A stretch of DNA of 64,000 nt from Bradyrhizobium diazoefficiens (GTDB lineage: Bacteria; Pseudomonadota; Alphaproteobacteria; Rhizobiales; Xanthobacteraceae), in NCBI RefSeq assembly GCF_018129965.1, contig NZ_JAFCKW010000003.1, positions 1 to 64,000 of the forward strand, given 5' to 3'. The notes below the pieces were generated by a model. That model saw nothing but the letters and a program-made list of their open reading frames with translations. It made no database searches and had not been told where the DNA came from. The translations under genes were made by a program, and so were the position numbers. Positions 57,625 to 64,000 of the stretch are shown here, one piece after another (position 1 is the stretch's first letter; each line of letters begins with the position of its first letter).

Positions 57625-58380
57625 TCACTCGGCGAGAACTGGACCGAAGATCGCCCGGCCGACCTGCAACGCCTCGTCCATACTCAAGCGAATTCCCTCC
57701 CGGCGTACTTTTTGCAAATCGAGCCATTGTTGCAAATGTTCAACTGAACAGAAAAACGCGATTGCCGGGCAGCAGGAGGACGCTGCAGTTCCGGCGTAGG
57801 CGAAGTCGTACCAAACGACGGCGCTCACGGGAAAGAAGCTTTGCATCGCGCTGCCCTTGTGCGCTGTCCTCGCGCGGATCGTCTCGCCGCAATGAACACA
57901 CGGCGAAGAGATCGCGGTATCGGCGTCATACATGTCTGCGACGCCAAGCGCGTCGATGGCGCAAAGCGCGTGGAAGGCATGCCCGTTAAGTTCGACCCGA
58001 TGTCCAGTAACGAACTCTGTGAACGGATAGGCAAGCCGGATCCGATTGGAAGTCTGATCGAGCGCGACGAGATCATGCGACTGCAATTTGCACAGAATGT
58101 CCGCCACGCGATTGGGTCGGATCCCGGATCCGACGGCGATGTCACTGACCGAAGGCGCCCGGCCGGAAGCGCCATAAAGTTGCAAAGTCGTTCGCCAAAC
58201 CGTGTCGTCAGTCGCTTCCAGCCTATGGGACCATTGGTCCAGCAATCCCGCGCGGGCTTCAATTCGACCATGGAGCGCCCGGCGCGCCGCCACGCTCGTC
58301 GCGACAGACCAGTCCGGACGGAAGACACCCGGCCTGATTTCGACCGCGGGCTCGCTCGCCATCGACGTTTCCAGTTTCAA
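57625..58380 (-). CDS. merB: Alkylmercury (organomercurial) lyase MerB
   Basis: A 251-residue protein. The catalytic set is visible: Cys140 and Asp143 in ALCAIDALG, and Cys203 or Cys204 in SSCCPAIAFFCS, corresponding to Cys96, Asp99 and Cys159 of classic MerB; Cys161 stands near the place of Cys117. It breaks carbon-mercury bonds and passes Hg2+ to MerA. It is about 40 residues longer than usual at the N-terminus. The TTG at 58380 has AGAGGAG upstream; an ATG at 58362 is an alternative. It follows merA by 23 bases. Confidence 0.87.
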   Translation of the reverse strand: MKLETSMASEPAVEIRPGVFRPDWSVATSVAARRALHGRIEARAGLLDQWSHRLEATDDTVWRTTLQLYGASGRAPSVSDIAVGSGIRPNRVADILCKLQSHDLVALDQTSNRIRLAYPFTEFVTGHRVELNGHAFHALCAIDALGVADMYDADTAISSPCVHCGETIRARTAHKGSAMQSFFPVSAVVWYDFAYAGTAASSCCPAIAFFCSVEHLQQWLDLQKVRREGIRLSMDEALQVGRAIFGPVLAE

Positions 58381-58403
58381 GAGAACTCCTCTTTCCGCTA
58401 CCG

Positions 58404-59834
58404 TTAGCCAGCGCAGCAGGAAAGCTTCTTCACGTCCCTGTCGAATGTCTGTGCAGCGAGCTTCAAACCTTCTACCGTCGTGAGATACGGGAAGATCATC
58501 TCCGACAACTCGTCGATCGTGAGACCGCAGCGAATGGCGAGGGCCGCGGTCTGGATGCTGTCCGCCCCCTCCGGTGCGAGAATGTGGGCTCCAAGCAGCT
58601 TCCGAGTTGTCCCGTCGGCAACGAGCTTGATCAGCCCCCGAGTATCGCGGGCCGCGAGTGCGCGCGGAAGGTTGTCGAGCGAGAGCACTGAAGTCCGCAC
58701 GGCGTGACCGGCAACGACGGCTTGCACTTCGGTCAGGCCGACGGTTGCGACCTGCGGATCGGTAAACACAACTGCGGGCATGGTGGTGTTGTCGTAGCGC
58801 AGGCTGTTGCTGTTCAGCGCGTTCTTTGCCGCGAGCTTCGCACCATAAGCGGCCATATAGACGAATTGGTCTTTGCCGGTCACGTCGCCGGCCGCATAGA
58901 TGCCCGCTTTCGACGTGCGCATCCTGTCGTCGACGATGATCGCGCCCGAAGACGCTTGCGCGACGCCAGCCTCGACTAATCCGAGGTCTTCAACGTTCGC
59001 GGTCCGGCCTGTCGCAACAAGAAGCCGCTCGGCGGTCAGTGTCTCAAGGCTGCCGTTCCGGTTGATCGTTAACTCGACACCGTCCTCGGCCTTGCGGGCG
59101 GAATCGTAGGCGAGCCCTCCCATGATCGTAATCCCCTCGTCGGCCAGGTAGCTCGCGAGCGCCTGTCCAATTTCCGGCTCAGCCTCCGGCAGGAGGCGGC
59201 TCCGGAAGACCAGCGTCACCGCGATACCGGCGCGAGCGAAGATTTGCGCAAGCTCGGTCCCGACGTAGCCGCCGCCCACCACGATCATCGACCGTGGCAA
59301 CTTGCTCAGAGCAAGCGCCATCGTACTGTCGAGCGGCGATACATCGCTTATTCCGGGAATGACAGGCATTGCCGGGCGCGCGCCCGTCGCGATGATGACA
59401 CGCTCGGACGCCAGACGTCGACCATTCACTTCGATGCCGCCTTCGACGAGCCGCGCGGGGCCTTCGCGGTAGGCGATGTTGTTGTACTCCGGCAGCAGGT
59501 CGGCATACTTCGCTTGCCGCAGGCTGGCGACCAGCGCGTCCTTTTGGGCGATCTGCGCGGCCCAATCGGTCACGCGAGCGCTGCTTTCGAGACCGTGGAA
59601 CCTGACCGGTGCGATGTTGGCGTAGTGTACCGCCTCTGTCGCACGGATTATCGTCTTTGAAGGCACACAGCCGATGTTGACGCAGGTCCCCCCAATCGTG
59701 CCGTGCCCGATAAGAGCGACCTGCGCGCCTTGCTCGGCGGCTGTGATCGCGGCTGAGAAGCCCGCCGACCCCGCCCCGACGATGACGAGATCGTAATGGT
59801 CATTGTTCGAGGCAGGCGCGCGGCCATTTGTCAT
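58404..59834 (-). CDS. merA: Mercuric reductase MerA, without N-terminal HMA domain
   Basis: A 476-residue flavoprotein of the disulfide-reductase family. The FAD motif is VIVGAGSAGFSAAI, the redox pair is GGTCVNIGCVPSK, and the NADPH site is VVGGGYVGTELA. The C-terminus ends SCCAG, the vicinal cysteine pair that receives Hg2+, which separates it from lipoamide dehydrogenases. It reduces Hg2+ to volatile Hg0. The N-terminal metal-binding domain of many MerA proteins is absent. AAGG precedes the ATG. Confidence 0.93.
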   Translation of the reverse strand: MTNGRAPASNNDHYDLVIVGAGSAGFSAAITAAEQGAQVALIGHGTIGGTCVNIGCVPSKTIIRATEAVHYANIAPVRFHGLESSARVTDWAAQIAQKDALVASLRQAKYADLLPEYNNIAYREGPARLVEGGIEVNGRRLASERVIIATGARPAMPVIPGISDVSPLDSTMALALSKLPRSMIVVGGGYVGTELAQIFARAGIAVTLVFRSRLLPEAEPEIGQALASYLADEGITIMGGLAYDSARKAEDGVELTINRNGSLETLTAERLLVATGRTANVEDLGLVEAGVAQASSGAIIVDDRMRTSKAGIYAAGDVTGKDQFVYMAAYGAKLAAKNALNSNSLRYDNTTMPAVVFTDPQVATVGLTEVQAVVAGHAVRTSVLSLDNLPRALAARDTRGLIKLVADGTTRKLLGAHILAPEGADSIQTAALAIRCGLTIDELSEMIFPYLTTVEGLKLAAQTFDRDVKKLSCCAG

Positions 59835-59843
59835 AATCCGGCC

Positions 59844-60131
59844 TTATTGCCCGATTTTCGAGGGATAGCCGGCGTTGGTGGTCGCCATGACAAGCGCGGC
59901 GACGTTGGTGCGGCTGTCCTCGAAGCGCACCTTTGCAATCGTGGCTCCGTCGGCCTCCGATATCTGAACATCGAGTACGCCGGATACCCGATTGAGCGAG
60001 CGCTTCACGATCGGGCCGCAGAGCTCGCAGGTCGCGTTGGCAACGTTGAGCGTCACGGTTTGCTCGGTGGCGAACGCTGCTCCAGTCGAGACCAAGGCAG
60101 CAGCCAACGCGACGAATCGCAGAATTTTCAT
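59844..60131 (-). CDS. merP: Periplasmic mercury-binding protein MerP
   Basis: A 95-residue secreted protein with signal peptide (LRFVALAAALVSTGAAFA) and one HMA-like fold. The metal pair is TCELC; the common GMTC context is NATC here. It takes Hg2+ in the periplasm and hands it to MerT. The ATG at 60131 is preceded by AAGGAGAA. It lies between merT and merA with short gaps, in the normal mer order. Confidence 0.9.
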   Translation of the reverse strand: MKILRFVALAAALVSTGAAFATEQTVTLNVANATCELCGPIVKRSLNRVSGVLDVQISEADGATIAKVRFEDSRTNVAALVMATTNAGYPSKIGQ

Positions 60132-60148
60132 GGATGTTCTCCTTACTT

Positions 60149-60562
60149 TCAGGTGTCGAGGAAAAGGCGAGCGACGTAGGGGAAGCCCAGAGCGATGACG
60201 GTCAAGACGGTCGCGAGCCACAGGCCGATCTTTGCGTTCCGACCGGACGACGGCCGGGCGCAGTAGGACCCCTCGGCGCAATCGGCGGCTTTGGGTTTGC
60301 GGTAGACGGAATAGAACCCGAAGCCGAGGCACACAATTGCAATCCCGACAAACCACGGCTGATAGGGCTTGAGCGCGGTCAGGTTGCCGATCCAAGCCCC
60401 GCTGACGCCCGCGATAAACAGGGCGAACGGAACCACGCAACAAGTCGCCGCACCCAGTGCCGCCAGGATGCCGCCAACCGACAACAATGCCGCCCCGTCG
60501 AGACGCTTCTGCAATGTCTTGGATGCGAGAAGCAGCGTTGCTGTCTCGTTTTGCGCCGTCAT
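60149..60562 (-). CDS. merT: Mercury transporter MerT
   Basis: A 137-residue inner-membrane protein with three to four segments. The Hg-binding pair is in the first (LGAATCCVVPFALFIAG), and a second cysteine pair follows the third (KAADCAEGSYCARPSS). It brings Hg2+ into the cell for MerA. GGGAG precedes the ATG. It is the first gene of the merTPAB operon, driven by the promoter at 60593-60623. Confidence 0.92.
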   Translation of the reverse strand: MTAQNETATLLLASKTLQKRLDGAALLSVGGILAALGAATCCVVPFALFIAGVSGAWIGNLTALKPYQPWFVGIAIVCLGFGFYSVYRKPKAADCAEGSYCARPSSGRNAKIGLWLATVLTVIALGFPYVARLFLDT

Positions 60563-60592
60563 TGAATTAGCTCCCGCAATGTGTCTAGGGTG

Positions 60593-60623
60593 ACCGTACG
60601 GCCTGTAGGGACTACAGGGTCAA
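60593..60623 (-). promoter_or_regulatory. MerR-controlled promoter and operator of merTPAB
   Basis: On the minus strand, TTGACC (60618-60623) and TACGGT (60593-60598) are separated by 19 bases, the over-long spacer typical of MerR-activated promoters. The spacer carries a perfect dyad, CCTGTAG-TCC-CTACAGG (60602-60618). MerR would bind it, repress without metal and realign the promoter when Hg2+ is bound. The merR start lies 33 bases beyond the -35 on the other strand. Confidence 0.9.
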
Positions 60624-60655
60624 GCGAAAATTCTTCACAGAAGCGTGAGGCTGCG

Positions 60656-61078
60656 ATGACGCAAACTGATGAGTTTTCTATCGGAATTTTGTCCGAGCGC
60701 AGCGGCGTGAACGTCGAGACGATCCGATACTATGAAAAGATCGGCGTCATGCCGATCCCAGCGCGCAGCGCGGCTGGCTATCGCGTTTACGATTTGGATC
60801 ACCTCAGACGTCTGCATTTCGTACGCCGGGGTCGGGAGCTTGGCTTTAGCCTAGATGAATTGCGCGGGCTGCTCCATCTGGTCGACGGACACGCCTTCAC
60901 TTGCGGAGAGGTCCACGAACTCGCGATCCGGCATCTCGCCGATATTCGTCGGAAGATTAGAGACCTTCGGCGCCTGGAAAAAGTGATGTCCGAAATGGCT
61001 GCGCAGTGCACGCGGAATAAAGTTCCGGATTGTCCTATTGTGGACGCGCTGTTCGAGATGCGGCCCATCGCCCAGTAG
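60656..61078 (+). CDS. merR: Mercury-responsive regulator MerR
   Basis: A 140-residue MerR protein. The winged helix is SGVNVETIRYYEKIGVMP. Cysteines at 83, 118 and 127 (FTCGEV, AAQCTRN, PDCPIV) match the three mercury ligands of Tn501 MerR with an offset of one. It is divergent from merT across the shared operator. GAGG lies five bases before the ATG at 60656; the frame opens earlier at 60581 inside the operator region. Confidence 0.93.
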   Translation: MTQTDEFSIGILSERSGVNVETIRYYEKIGVMPIPARSAAGYRVYDLDHLRRLHFVRRGRELGFSLDELRGLLHLVDGHAFTCGEVHELAIRHLADIRRKIRDLRRLEKVMSEMAAQCTRNKVPDCPIVDALFEMRPIAQ

Positions 61079-61169
61079 GCCCCGCGAAGTATGCCTTGTG
61101 TGTCTCTGTGTCAGCGCCTGCAGGCCTTGGGACGTCATGACGAGGAAGATGGTGGCAAAGGCGGCCCGT

Positions 61170-61501
61170 GTCCATGCCCGTGCGAGGATGATGGCGATGC
61201 TCTATCTGGCCAAGTCTCCGACTGCCCCGGTACCGAAGGTGAAGTCCGGTCGTCGGAATACTTGCGCGCGTTCGTGTAGGCCACCGCGGCGAGCAGCGGG
61301 GCGCTGGCATGCGTCGACATCTGCAGTTCATCCGCGATCGGGGCCAACGATCCGAAACAGCGTTCCGCCGACATTATCGGCGACCATCATGACCGCGTAC
61401 AGCAAAATGACGGTCCAAGTCCGTCGCTCGGCCTTCGTCGTCTCGTCCCAAGAAGACGTGGTCATGGGAAGCGGGACGATCGATCGTGTGTTGGCAGTCA
61501 T
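61170..61501 (-). pseudogene. Frameshifted remnant of a DmeF-type CDF exporter
   Basis: Successive minus-strand frames spell parts of a DmeF-like cation diffusion facilitator in the right order: HDHVFLG near 61490, then ERRTWTVILLYAVMMVADNVGG (61430-61360 region), then SLAPIADELQMSTHASAPLL with the AYTNARKYSDD loop, then FTFGTGAVGDLA near 61220. At least three frame changes and stops (first stop 61328-61330) break it, and the remaining two thirds are missing. The intact repressor dmeR lies directly upstream. DmeF exports Co/Ni. Confidence 0.75.
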
Positions 61502-61506
61502 GGCAA

Positions 61507-61782
61507 CTATTTCAAATACGCATGCACGACCTCGATGAGATCGTCCGCCGCATCCGCATTAAGCGCGCCCGGATTCTTCTTGGGATCGACCAGATGGGTC
61601 CGAATGTGGTCCTCGACCACTTCCGCCATCAGACCGGCGACGCTTCCCCGTATGCCGGCGATCATGTGCATGATCCGTTCGCACTCGGCTTCCTCTCCCA
61701 AGGCACGCTCGATCGCTTCGACCTGACCCTTGATCCGGCGAACGCGGGCAAGGAGCTTTTTCTTTTCCCTTACGGTGTGCAT
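61507..61782 (-). CDS. dmeR: RcnR/DmeR-type Ni/Co-responsive repressor
   Basis: A 91-residue all-helical repressor of the CsoR/RcnR family. With the start at 61782 the metal ligands are His2, Cys34, His59 and His63, each one less than the RcnR ligands His3, Cys35, His60 and His64; MHTVREKKKLLARVRRIKGQ also parallels RcnR. An ATG at 61791 would add three residues. It normally represses dmeF; here that gene is degraded, so the repressor may be an orphan or control other genes. Confidence 0.88.
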   Translation of the reverse strand: MHTVREKKKLLARVRRIKGQVEAIERALGEEAECERIMHMIAGIRGSVAGLMAEVVEDHIRTHLVDPKKNPGALNADAADDLIEVVHAYLK

Positions 61783-61796
61783 TGCGACCATATAGC

Positions 61797-61807
61797 CTAC
61801 CCCCCTA
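61797..61807. promoter_or_regulatory. Candidate DmeR operator with C6 tract
   Basis: CTACCCCCCTA lies just upstream of the dmeR start. RcnR/DmeR proteins recognise TA-flanked runs of G or C, so this is a plausible self-repression site. Dyad symmetry is limited. Confidence 0.45.
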
Positions 61808-61826
61808 TTCTACGCAACAGGTTGCC

Positions 61827-61847
61827 ATATCCTCCCCGGGAGGATAT
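61827..61847. promoter_or_regulatory. Palindromic operator of the CsoR-type gene
   Basis: Nine-base arms ATATCCTCC and GGAGGATAT flank a CCG centre, giving a perfect inverted repeat. The right arm includes GGAGG, the only ribosome-binding-like sequence before the ATG at 61857, so a bound repressor would also cover it. CsoR-family repressors bind such G/C-rich dyads. Confidence 0.65.
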
Positions 61848-61856
61848 ATTCTGCCA

Positions 61857-62138
61857 ATGGCCAATGATCATGTTCACGTATCCCACCCCGGAATTCTCAA
61901 GCGTCTGAAGCGCGCCGAAGGTCACCTTCACAAGGTGATCGAGATGTTCTCGGACGGCCGCCCGTGCCTCGACCTGGCGCAGCAGCTTCATGCCGTGGAG
62001 AAGGCCATCAGTGAGGCGAAGAAGACGCTGATTCACGATCATGTCGATCATTGCCTCGACGCCGCCGCCAACGGTGGGAAGGCGAAGTCGACGGAAAGCG
62101 TGCTCGCCGATTTCAGGGCGATCTCGCGATACCTGTGA
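61857..62138 (+). CDS. CsoR-type metal-sensing repressor
   Basis: A 93-residue repressor of the CsoR/RcnR family. The ligands Cys37, His62 and Cys66 (GRPCLDL, HDHVDHCLD) follow the Cys-His-Cys pattern of copper sensor CsoR, with an offset of one, unlike the His-rich set of dmeR next door. The open frame begins at 61782 but the ATG at 61857 follows the operator. It lies 44 bases before the adaptor gene of an RND pump, which it probably represses. Confidence 0.85.
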   Translation: MANDHVHVSHPGILKRLKRAEGHLHKVIEMFSDGRPCLDLAQQLHAVEKAISEAKKTLIHDHVDHCLDAAANGGKAKSTESVLADFRAISRYL

Positions 62139-62182
62139 CGGCGCCGCAGCCGTTTTCGCAACAGAAACCGTCAGTATTTCGT

Positions 62183-63391
62183 ATGACCATCCGACCGATT
62201 ATCGTCGTCGCAGTTTTTGCCCTTGGCGCCGGATTCGCCTTTAGCTTACCGGCGTTGCAGCGCGCAACCGGCCTCTCGGTTCCGACGGCCGTCGCGCAGC
62301 GGGAGGCCAAGCCTGCCGCCCCGTCGAACAAATCCACGGTCGTGGCGATGGACAGCGAGCGCATCAAGTTGGCGGAGATCGAGGAGCGCAGCGTCGGACC
62401 TGCCACGATCGCCAGGCGCCTCGCCGTGCCCGGCACCGTGGTGCCCGATGCCGGCCGTGTGGCCCATGTGTCCGTCAAACTGTCCGGCACGGTCGCCGAA
62501 TTGCGCAAGAACATCGGGGACGACGTCGTCAAGGACGAGATTCTGGCCGTCCTCGAGAGCCGCGAGATCGCCGACGCGAAGAGTGAATATTTGGCGGCGC
62601 GACTGTCGAACGATCTGCAGCAGGATCTGACGTCCCGCGACAAATCCTTGTGGGAAGGACGCGCCGTTCCGGAACAGCAGTACATCCGCTCGCGCAACGC
62701 TGCGGCTCAGGCATCGATGCGCCTCAATATTGGGCGACAGAAACTGCTGGCACTCGGCGTGCGGGCGGATGAGATCGAAGCACTTCCGCAAGCCCCCGAT
62801 GCTCTCCTGCGCAGCCAGAATGTGCGCGCCCCCATCTCGGGGCGAATTGCGGAACGAAGGGTCGAACTTGGCACGGCCGTCGGCCGCGACAATCTAGAAA
62901 CCGAGCTTTTCGTCATCGTTGACCTCGGCCGCGTCTGGATCGACCTGTCGGTCTCCTCGGCCGATCTGCCTGCGGTCAGGGAGCGACAAGCGGTCAACGT
63001 CGCGACGCACGGTCAGCCGGAGGCAGGCACCGCGAAGATCGTCTTCGTTAGCCCCCTGCTCGACAAGGACACCCGTACCGCGCGCGTCGTTGCGGCCATC
63101 GATAACGCCGACGGGCGCTGGCGGCCCGGGTCGTTTGTCACGGCAGCCATCGCCATCGAGGAGCACACCGCTCCCGTGGTCGCGCCCTTCGCCGCCGTTC
63201 AGAGCGTCGGTGGCCGCAAGGCCGTGTTCGTGCGCACCAAGGAGGGTTTCGAAAAGCGCGAGGTCGTGTTGGGCCAGCGTGAAGGCCAATCCGTCGAGAT
63301 CGTCTCGGGCCTTGCAGCCGGCGAGACCATCGCGGTGTCGAACATGTTCTCGCTGAAGGCGGAACTGTCGAAGCCCGGCGAAGAGGACTGA
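62183..63391 (+). CDS. Periplasmic adaptor of a third heavy-metal RND pump
   Basis: A 402-residue membrane-fusion protein. The N-terminal anchor is IIVVAVFALGAGFAFSLPAL. The adaptor core shows VKLSGTVAELRKNIGDDV, a long helical hairpin (residues about 135-190), VRAPISGRIAERRVELG and the barrel WRPGSFVTAAIAIEE. It differs from both CzcB and CusB above in its longer hairpin. The ATG at 62183 lies inside a longer open frame from 62051. The RND gene starts three bases after its stop. Confidence 0.88.
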   Translation: MTIRPIIVVAVFALGAGFAFSLPALQRATGLSVPTAVAQREAKPAAPSNKSTVVAMDSERIKLAEIEERSVGPATIARRLAVPGTVVPDAGRVAHVSVKLSGTVAELRKNIGDDVVKDEILAVLESREIADAKSEYLAARLSNDLQQDLTSRDKSLWEGRAVPEQQYIRSRNAAAQASMRLNIGRQKLLALGVRADEIEALPQAPDALLRSQNVRAPISGRIAERRVELGTAVGRDNLETELFVIVDLGRVWIDLSVSSADLPAVRERQAVNVATHGQPEAGTAKIVFVSPLLDKDTRTARVVAAIDNADGRWRPGSFVTAAIAIEEHTAPVVAPFAAVQSVGGRKAVFVRTKEGFEKREVVLGQREGQSVEIVSGLAAGETIAVSNMFSLKAELSKPGEED

Positions 63392-63394
63392 GCG

Positions 63395-64000
63395 ATGATC
63401 GCGTGGATCGTCGATTTTTCGGTAAAGCGCCGGTGGCTGGTCCTGCTCGTCACGCTCGCCGCCGCAGCGTCAGGTCTCTGGTCGCTGACCAAGCTGCCGA
63501 TCGACGCCGTTCCGGACGTGACCAACGTCCAGGTGCAGGTCAATGCCGTCGCGCCGTCGCTGACGCCGGTCGAGATCGAGAAGCAGGTCACCGTCGCGTT
63601 GGAGACCGCGCTCGCGGGAATACCGGGACTGGAGTCCACTCGGTCGTTCTCCCGTAACGGCTTTGCGCAGATCACCGCGGTGTTCGCCGACCGCACCAAC
63701 ATCTACTTCGCCCGCCAACTGGTGTCGGAGCGGATCAACGACGCCAAGCCCAGCCTGCCACCGGGCGTCGACGTCAGGATGGGCCCGGTTTCGACGGGAC
63801 TCGGCGAGATCTATTGGTGGGCCGTCGAATACGAACAGCCCGGCACGACCGCTTCCGTCCGCGACGGCCAGCCGGGATGGCAGACCGACGGAAGCTATCT
63901 GACGCCGGAAGGCGAGCGTCTGGCCGATGAGTTCCAGCGGACGGTCTACCTGCGCACGGTGCAGGACTGGGTGATACGTCCGCAGATGAAGTCGGTTCCG
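63395..64000 (+). CDS. Third heavy-metal RND efflux pump, 5' part
   Basis: Partial gene: the first 202 codons, cut by the window edge. The product begins MIAWIVDFSVKRRWLVLLV and continues with [18 protein letters not shown] and [18 protein letters not shown], close to CzcA-type transporters. An insert GQPGWQTDGSYLTPEGERL before VQDWVIRPQM is characteristic of some CzcA/NccA-like pumps. Segment 4, which would show the metal class, is outside. It pairs with the adaptor just upstream and is probably under the CsoR-type repressor at 61857. Confidence 0.9.
   Translation, partial: MIAWIVDFSVKRRWLVLLVTLAAAASGLWSLTKLPIDAVPDVTNVQVQVNAVAPSLTPVEIEKQVTVALETALAGIPGLESTRSFSRNGFAQITAVFADRTNIYFARQLVSERINDAKPSLPPGVDVRMGPVSTGLGEIYWWAVEYEQPGTTASVRDGQPGWQTDGSYLTPEGERLADEFQRTVYLRTVQDWVIRPQMKSVP

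Noticed and set aside
60143..60443. N-terminal extension of merP
   Set aside because: It reads through merT in another frame; the signal peptide and a strong ribosome-binding site are at 60131.

Overview
The window looks like part of the chromosome of a GC-rich alphaproteobacterium, most likely of the Bradyrhizobium/Rhodopseudomonas type. This is inferred from the mix of genes: a CheA fragment, tandem Crp/Fnr-type regulators, Omp25-like barrels, an OprB-like porin with an extra N-terminal barrel, a SigF/NrsF pair and DmeR/DmeF genes. No species-level claim is possible from the sequence alone. No tRNA, rRNA, CRISPR array, insertion sequence, integrase or replication origin was seen.

Left part (1-17977), ordinary chromosome: the 5' end of cheA, a CheY-like receiver, two Crp/Fnr paralogues, an Hpt protein, a LuxR-type protein with a kinase-like N-terminus, a large conserved protein of unknown role, a degenerate receiver-EAL protein and an ATP-grasp protein. 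A LysR gene then diverges from a six-gene operon that mixes a NitT/TauT-type ABC importer with RutB, RutC and RutD, the late enzymes of pyrimidine ring degradation. A three-gene translationally coupled cassette follows (AMP-forming ligase, GNAT acyltransferase, acyl carrier protein), then an Omp25-like outer-membrane protein.

Middle part (18476-31414): a thiol/cell-wall module (DsbA-like, ScsB/DsbD-like, L,D-transpeptidase); a sulfide-detoxification operon (BigR-type repressor, two YeeE/YedE halves, TauE/SafE permease, ETHE1/Blh-like persulfide dioxygenase, rhodanese) behind a perfect AT-rich palindrome; a methyltransferase and a nucleoside phosphorylase; the two-barrel porin; and a TPR lipoprotein-like secreted protein.

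Right part (31196-64000), a dense metal-resistance region: a long minus-strand array running from czcC, czcB, a PII-like gene and czcA through a zinc/cadmium P-type ATPase, MgtC, a stand-alone encapsulated-ferritin-like protein, PilZ and two CDF exporters; an atypical Nramp-like transporter and a ZIP transporter; an ECF sigma factor/NrsF pair with two matching promoters; a cusCBA copper/silver efflux operon; a mer operon (merTPAB) with a textbook 19-bp-spacer MerR promoter; an intact dmeR beside a frameshifted dmeF; and a CsoR-type repressor heading a third RND efflux operon that runs off the window. The parts cover uptake, cytosolic export, periplasmic export, detoxification and sensing for Zn/Cd/Co, Cu/Ag, Hg and sulfide.
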